Shown piece by piece: positions 57,961-64,000 of a DNA stretch of 64,000 nucleotides (the stretch's first letter is position 1; each line of letters starts with the position of its first letter). This stretch comes from Jaltomata sinuosa. Lineage: Eukaryota > Streptophyta > Magnoliopsida > Solanales > Solanaceae. A program made the position numbers and the translations under genes. The notes under the pieces are model-generated. The model worked only from the letters and a program-made list of their open reading frames with translations, was not told the DNA's origin and did not search any database. The stretch is taken from positions 62,001-126,000 of the forward strand of contig QJPP01003424.1 in NCBI GenBank assembly GCA_003996215.1, given 5' to 3'.

Positions 57961-60659
57961 GAGCACCCTGAAAAACAATAGGTTGAGCGCCCTAGGTGAT
58001 ATGTACGCTCTCTCCTTTTTCCGGTTATTTCATAATACCCTATATTTTTTTCCTCCTAAGACCCTGCAGTTTTTTGGGATGGCTTCCTCACTGCTACGAA
58101 GAAAGCATACCCTCTGGCGGAGCAAAACCTAGCGTCAATAGTCAATAGCTATGGAACTCGCCAAAGCTGATGGGTATGAATGAGCACTACTATCAGGAGG
58201 TAACTTGAAGGCCTGTAAGGACACGATACACTCTTTTTTACTTCATCTGGTTCTTTATACCCATAGGGTTTTTATTGTTAAGGTTTTTAATAAAGTAGCA
58301 GTATGGATATTTTGGATATGCTTAGGTTTTACTTTTCGATTCACATCATGTATCGACCAACATGCCTCAAATAAACTTCTACCCTCTCACAAATGTGGAA
58401 TTCACTGAGATCCTTAGTAATAAAACTGAGCTCCTGAGCAAGAGTACAACACATCGAAAGCAGTCAAAGATCAAAATCCTAAAAATTGAGAATACCTCTC
58501 ATGAGTGATAATTGGGAAATAAGCCCAAGTCAGAGGTCCAGTATCTTGATAAGGTGACCCCCTGAATCCCCTCAGTATGATTTAAGCCATGACCTTGGGT
58601 CCTTTGCGATAGTGCAAAAGCACTAGGGACTGTCAAAAAGGTGAAAAGTAGCTTTTAATTTAACAGACTCAGGACACCATTTCCAGTCAGGACAGCAACC
58701 ATACTGGAAAGATGCATTCACACAAAATATATGGACTGATCATACAATATAAAAAATTTAAGGCAGTGCCACCATGCCCTCGGAGCTAAACCAAACATGA
58801 GGTGCTCTTAGAACATTGTAAAAATTTATGTCCAAAAGTCCTAAGTCAAAGATCAACTAAATAGAGATATTTCTCTAAAATGCTATGGTCTAAAGTATCT
58901 TGGAAACATTCGTACTTAGATGCTCAACTTCTAAAAAATAAAAGGGTTCCCTCCTTGAATTGTGAGGTATATTACTCAAGCCTAAAAGGTCTGTAGTCAG
59001 ACTAAAAGTAAACAAATACGCCAACCTTATAAGATGAATGCGAAAGAAGTGCCGAACAAAAAATAGTTAGAGACTATCTTTAATCATCAAGAAAACCAAC
59101 ATTTACTAACCCAACTAGTATTGCAAAAATTAAGTCCCCAAAACAAGGCACTCTAAGGGTATGACACCTTATGGGAACTCCCACAGAGGAAACAACACGC
59201 CTACCAGAAAGGAGTATTTGATGAGGTCGAGAGGTTAACAAGTTTGGTCTCAATATTTAAAAGAAATATCAAGAAATGCTTTTATGATGGCAAAAACAAA
59301 ACATATACATGCGAACAATAGCTTATAGAAAAAATAAAAAAGCACATGAAAAGTATAGATATAATTCCTTCTTTATTACACCCGAAAATGGGTTACTGAT
59401 TATAAAGTTACAAGCCCCACAACCGAGAATGAAATATAAAATTCAGTGGAAGGCTGCAGTGCCCCAGTCTTGCTCTCATCCTTCTCGATCCCCTCTCAAA
59501 GGTTTTGTAAGAGTAGGGCGTAGGATGCCAAATTTCATTCCTTGAAGGGAGCCATTTAAAGTCATCGACTTCAAAAATGGCTTTAAAATGTCATCCTCTG
59601 GCAGGAAGGACCTAAGAATGCCCTCAATCTTTTCCCAATTTGCAGTAGAGAAAAGGTGGGAGGAAACAGAGTATGATTCTCACTCGACAAGGAAAACCAT
59701 ACCATGAGCAACACTGTCATAGTGACAGGGTCCCCTAGGATATGTGGTTCTGGAAGATCGCCTGACATCTACATCTATACTCACAAAAGGGGAGTATAAA
59801 CAAGAAACCCAAATCCCCTAATGGCGAGATGGAGACTCTTTTCTCGAATATGGTCATGGTTGCTCCTCCTTCTTGAATTCACCCCTAGTTACTAATTTTT
59901 CCTTGTCAAAGCAACCACGACGGTGAAATATCCCTTGGATTAAAGACATAGGCGAAGCAAGAACAAGGGAAGAAATAAAGCATGAGTTTAAGGTAAGTCC
60001 ACGACAATAGAGATCCTGGAGAACTAACACCACTCCTAGAACCAATAGACATGTTCAAAATATGATGGAATAGGGGTACAAGGGAAAGCGACCTTTCATT
60101 TATAGGCCAAACCTAATTTAAATCATGGGGAAGAGTGACTTTGACCAAAGAATGGTGATACAATATGTGGTCTAGGCCATCAATAAAAAGGCTGATGCAA
60201 GTACAATGTCTTAAAAGACAAAGAGTGTGAGATGGTTCACCTAATGATTAATGAGCGGGAACTTTTTAGTCCACTAACAGAGAAGGAATCTTCTTGATTT
60301 TCTTCCTGCCCAACATAAAGTCCTTTTTTGTTGACTCGATAACAAATATAAGAAATGGTACTAGTCAATACGACTGAGTGAATAAAGGCACTATTACAAA
60401 AAAATGCTCTGATTGCAAATAGAGATGTTACATATTAGTACAATTGGGTGCAAAAAGGCGCGACTACAAAAACAAAGCAACTACATATACTGGAGGCATG
60501 GGCTCGAGCACCAAGTTTCCCCCAGAAAAATTCAATCGTCATCAAGATTATTACTTTGCGCTTCAATGTTTGTTCCCTCCCTCCAAAACTGAATCTTCCA
60601 CCCCAGGCTCAGGCCGTGAAGCTCCTGCCTAATCCATGATGGCTTGGCCAAGGATAATG
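57961..60659 (+). other. Tat element body without recognisable pol
   Basis: About 2.7 kb with no domain I can name. Short ORFs (58205-58408, 59309-59545 and others) show no conserved motif. Could be a decayed pol or the filler of a non-autonomous element. Confidence 0.5.
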
Positions 60660-60992
60660 TTGTAACTTATAAATAGTTGTTTTATCTCACTTGCAAAGTG
60701 ATCTACTGCCCATCTCTTTTTCACTGAATAAAATAGTATTTTAGCTTCCAAGCATCTTTCTTTCCTATAACTCAGATAGTTGGGAGTCACTCTCAGAAAT
60801 GCTCGGATCCATGTATAACATGATTAGATTTGGCTTCCTTACTTTGTTTATCTCGATTATATGATTTATTGTTTGTTTTTATTATATTATAGTAATCAAA
60901 TATCTAGTAAATTGAATCTAAAATAAAGCTAAATTATAACGCATGTTCTTGAATTACCTATAAATTTGACTATACAAAATCTAGGTTAAACA
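60660..60992 (+). repeat. Tat element 3' LTR, recognisable part
   Basis: Aligned with 48645-48993; ends AGGTTAAACA. Many substitutions between the copies indicate an old insertion. Confidence 0.7.
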
Positions 60993-62100
60993 AAATAAAT
61001 TCAAAGAAGAAGTCTTTAGTTTGTAGGTTACGAGGTCTCCCGCCAGTTTCATCAGTATGGGTACGACTAGAACCCTTACTATCAATAGCTTTTCACTGGT
61101 TCTATAAAAATTACCTAATCATCTATTAATTCTCCCTTAATAGGTTGAGCCTCTAGGGAAGCTAATATATACCACTATTTGAAGGGAGATTGATAGAAGA
61201 TTCATCAAAAATGCGAGAGACCAGTTAATCTCTACCACAGACTGATAAATATAATATGTCTAGAAAAACACTTGCAATAACTTGGAATGTGTAACACTAT
61301 AAAGTGATTTTGTTGTTGTTTGTTTCAGGTTGTCTTTCTACTGATAAAAGTTACTTGGTTCTCTTTTCGCTGCTTACTTTTACTCCCTGACTCATGTGAT
61401 TGTTGTTTGAATGTTGAAGCTTGCATTTTGACATCTTCGTATTCTCAGGTAAGGAATTTGACTTTTTTCATATTGATAATTTTTTTGCCTTATGTTGGTA
61501 CTTTTTGAAATTTGTTATATGTTATTGTACCTGTAAAATCAAAAATCAGGTTAGCAAAATAATTTGTGAGTTGATTTCCTTTCCTATACACATGTTCTAC
61601 TATAATGTTTCTATTTCCTCTCATCGTATTAACATCTAGAGTTTTCTTATCAAATTATCATTTGTGATTGTAGTGTAAAATCACTCTAAACTAATATTCT
61701 TTAATTTCTACTCTATGTGATACTTTTTTCCATTTTTGTTTAGTTAATAAAGAAAGAAACTTTTTTCTACTTGACAACATTTTAAATTTTAAATTTTTAT
61801 TTTACCTTTAATGAATTATTCTTATAGTTACCTAGATATGATGATATATTTATTTTAATAAATTTTGATGATGTATATAGTATGTACCATTTTTTTAAAG
61901 TTTTCATAAATTTCATATATAATCAAATATCATCATATGTTTGGGTTTAAGTGAAGATGCTTTATCCCAGAATTTCATTCTTAATCTTGTTTGATTTAAT
62001 GGTAAAATCAGATTCTCTCTCAAACTATACAACCTCCATCGATATTGTATTACTAATAATAAAGATTCCTCTTTTGTGATCAGATTTTTATTTTTAGGAA
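60993..62100. other. AT-rich intergenic DNA
   Basis: No domain found. It directly precedes the reductase pseudogene; several TTTCAG/G and CAG/GTAAG sites occur (about 61325 and 61447), but no exon of that gene was recognised. Confidence 0.5.
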
Positions 62101-62873
62101 ATGAAGTTCTTGGGAAGACCTGTAATTGATTGTTAGGATTGTTGTTGTTGGTGGTGCTACAACCTATTTTTACTTCTCTTTCAAAAAGTCCAAAGTATGT
62201 TTATATCCTGAAGAATTCAAGGAATTTAAGCTTGTTAAGGGTACGCAACATAGCCATAATGTGGCGAAGTTCATACTTGAACTTCCAACACCCACTTCTG
62301 TGTTGGGGATACCCATTGAACAACACAGTAGTTGCTGGGGAAAAGATCATCAAGGTGAAGATCTTGTTAAACCATACATGCCAATTACTTTGGACTTGAA
62401 CATTGGATATTTTGAATTAGTTATAAAGATGTATCCCGAAGTAAAGATGTCATATTATTTATGGGAAATACATGTGGGTGATTATATATACGTGAAGGGA
62501 CCCAAGGACCGCTTTAGGTACTAGCGTAGTCATGTTAGTGCATTTGGATACTTGCAGAAGGCTCTGATATTACCCCCATGTTCCAAGTTGCTAGAGATAT
62601 TATTGAAAACCCTAAGGCACTACCAATAAGGAGTTGAAGGGTCTTACTACTAATTATCCTGATCGTTTGAAAGTTTATTACGTCTTAAATCAGCCTTCAG
62701 AAGAATGACTTAGTGGTGTAGAATTTATCTTCATGGAAATGATCTAGACTCATTGCCCTACCCCAGCAAATGACATCAACATACTGAGGTATGGTCCACC
62801 ACCTATGAACAAGGCAATGGACCCTCATCTTGAGGACCTTGGATATTCACAAGAGATGCAATTCCAATTCTAA
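62101..62873 (+). pseudogene. CBR1: NADH-cytochrome b5 reductase 1, intron-less pseudogene
   Basis: Open 62126-62522 with KSKVCLYPEEFKEFKLVK, HNVAKFILELPTPTSVLGIP, KPYMPITLDLNIGYFELVIK and YVKGPKDRF, then recognisable in shifting frames through FQVARDIIENP, NYPDRF, CGPPP-like (YGPPPMNKAM) to the C-terminus MQFQF and stop 62871-62873. This order is that of plant CBR1: hydrophobic anchor, FAD domain, NADH domain. The FAD motif KPYTP has become KPYMP. Stops near 62136 and 62523, frameshifts, and a deletion of roughly 45-60 bp near 62625 (the VHLIYANVTYEDILL region) kill it. Exons appear fused without introns, suggesting a retrocopy. CBR1 normally reduces cytochrome b5 at the ER. Confidence 0.8.
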
Positions 62874-63126
62874 TTCTTTTTCAGTTTTTATTTTCATCCC
62901 TGCATTAAAATTAACCTCGATTAAAAAAGGTTGCATTTTATATCACAAAAGAAGACATTTTCAATTTTCATTTTTCAGTGAAGAGACTAAAAACTCTACT
63001 TTCTAGTTTGAATAACATCTCATCCTTTCGTAGTCATGTCCTCTATGATATTCTGGTCTTTGTTCAAAGTTCACTAACATCAAGGTAACACTGTGCTAAT
63101 TGCACAAAAAAATCATATTCTCTTAG
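62874..63126. other. AT-rich spacer
   Basis: Downstream of the reductase copy. A-rich tracts (ATTAAAAAAGG, CACAAAAGAAG) are present, but no clean poly(A) tail or feature. Confidence 0.5.
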
Positions 63127-64000
63127 TGTAATGACCCTTTTCATTGTTATGGGTGAGCTAATCATGCAAGAATCAGGATTAGAATTTTTTCAAAATGGGG
63201 AGTTAAAAATTTTAGGCTAGGCTAGTCTTGAATAAAATCCAAGCAAAGTGTGGTGTTGGGAAATCCGAAAAGGGATTGGGGGAGATTTCATAAATTTTGG
63301 CTTGATATTATGTTATCTAAGGAGATAAGGAATCTGTGAAACTTTTTGAAAGTGAATTTGGATAAGTAAAACTCTCGATATCGAACCTGACATAAAGGGG
63401 TTAGTCCGAGATGTCATAGTTTGAGGGTGTGTTGCAAAATAGGCAACACTAGGAGAAATCCCAAGTTTCTGCATTGCCACACCCGCTATAGCGGGTGGCA
63501 GGATGCTACAAAGCTGCCACTATAGCAGAATAATTTCCGCTATAGCAGAAGTCAAAGGTGGTCAATCCCGCTATAGAGGGAGGCTTTCGCTACGACGGTG
63601 CCACTCTAGCTGCATTGGGCCTCTATATCACGGTTAATCACTGTAAATACAGAAATTTCCCCAAAAATATTCATTATTTCACAAATATATTTTGGAAAAG
63701 GCAGAGGCAATTTGGGGCGAACTCTACTAGTTTTCCACAAGAAATATTCGTTAAGGTAAGTCTTTTATCCCCGCTAACTAGTATTTTGATTCCTAATTTG
63801 TAAAATCACTAGTTTGCAGTTCTTGAGGAGGGTTTAGCTTACGCTAACTGTAAATATCTGGTGTATGAGGGATTATGAGATATAAAACCTTGTGTTTTTA
63901 ATAAAAGATGTTTATTCATGATTGCATGACCATAATTCGCTAGTGTAACCATAGATTAATAGTTTTTAGGTGAATTATTGGTGGGAAAGCCCTAGAATAG
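63127..64000 (+). repeat. start of a gypsy LTR in plus orientation (cut by window end)
   Basis: Begins TGTAATGACCC and follows the same plan as the LTR of element 2 (TGTAA-n-ACC, AATC-TGC, GGGAGTT, TAGGCTAG at comparable spacing), then a CCGCTATAGCGG cluster at 63480-63600. Related to but well diverged from element 2. The rest is outside the window, so LTR versus solo LTR cannot be told. Confidence 0.55.

Larger units (their letters stand above)
48640..60992 (+). mobile_element. degenerate Tat-type Ty3/gypsy element, interrupted by CACTA
   Basis: Two related sequences end it: 48645-48993 and 60660-60992 share TAGTTG-TTTATCTCACTTG, CTCAGATAGTTGGGAGTCACTCT, GGATCCAT and CTTTGTTTATCTCGATTA in order, so they are the LTR inner parts. 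A primer-binding site follows the first. Gag is split by the CACTA insertion. After gag I find no recognisable protease, RT or integrase through 60650, so the element was non-autonomous or its pol has decayed beyond reading. Confidence 0.75.

Noticed and set aside
57961..60659. search for Tat pol domains
   Set aside because: No D-x-G protease, RT YxDD/FxDD block or integrase HHCC/DDE pattern could be read in any frame.

Overview
The window looks like repeat-rich, intergenic plant DNA, most likely from a nightshade (Solanaceae). The kingdom call rests on plant-only element types: Ty3/gypsy chromovirus, Athila and Tat elements, a DUF4283-type LINE, a CACTA transposon, a plant-mobile-domain (PMD) gene and the Athila 'putative plant transposon protein' ORF. 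The family-level call is inference from remembered resemblance to tomato, potato and pepper elements. No intact host gene is visible. The only host-derived sequence I recognise is a broken, intron-less copy of NADH-cytochrome b5 reductase (62101-62873). I saw no rRNA, tRNA or CRISPR.

Layout, left to right. (1) 1-6041: minus-strand Ty3/gypsy element, cut by the window edge, with its 5' LTR at 3986-6041. (2) 6042 to about 15770: an unusual element carrying a minus-strand ORF with an acidic tail, an exact 99-bp tandem array of palindromes, two related small plus-strand ORFs, and a split PMD pseudogene with four tandem 99-nt in-frame exons on an exact 191-bp period. (3) About 15770-15864: the end of an LTR in plus orientation. 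(4) 15865-30670: a minus-strand LINE interrupted by a complete but dead 9.7-kb Ty3/gypsy chromovirus (19579-29259). (5) 30670-47000: an old minus-strand Athila-like remnant split by a complete 13-kb plus-strand Athila element (31793-44762, perfect 5-bp TSD GTATG, tRNA-Asp-type PBS). Its pol is broken, but the accessory ORF in the env position is open for about 630 codons. (6) About 48640-60992: a degenerate Tat-type gypsy element whose gag is split by a 7.2-kb CACTA transposon (49517-56694, TSD CCA). (7) 60993-63126: intergenic DNA with the reductase pseudogene. (8) 63127-64000: start of another gypsy LTR.

Three nested insertions can be read from continuity of the host element: chromovirus in LINE, Athila in Athila remnant, and CACTA in Tat gag. 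Most elements carry stops and frameshifts. In the two best-preserved gypsy elements many stops are C-to-T or G-to-A type, as expected for methylated, silenced DNA.

The most striking unexplained pattern is that unrelated elements here each carry a cluster of their own short two-armed palindrome: CCACGACTCGTGG-like, CCGCTATAGCGG, GACGG-n-CCGTC, AAGCGACG-n5-CGTCGCTT and TAGCGCAC-n7-GTGCGCTA. In the CACTA element this fits known subterminal transposase-binding repeats. In the LTR elements I know of no function. The PMD-bearing unit, with palindromes towards both ends, modular exons and small companion ORFs, is the best candidate here for a poorly described mobile system.
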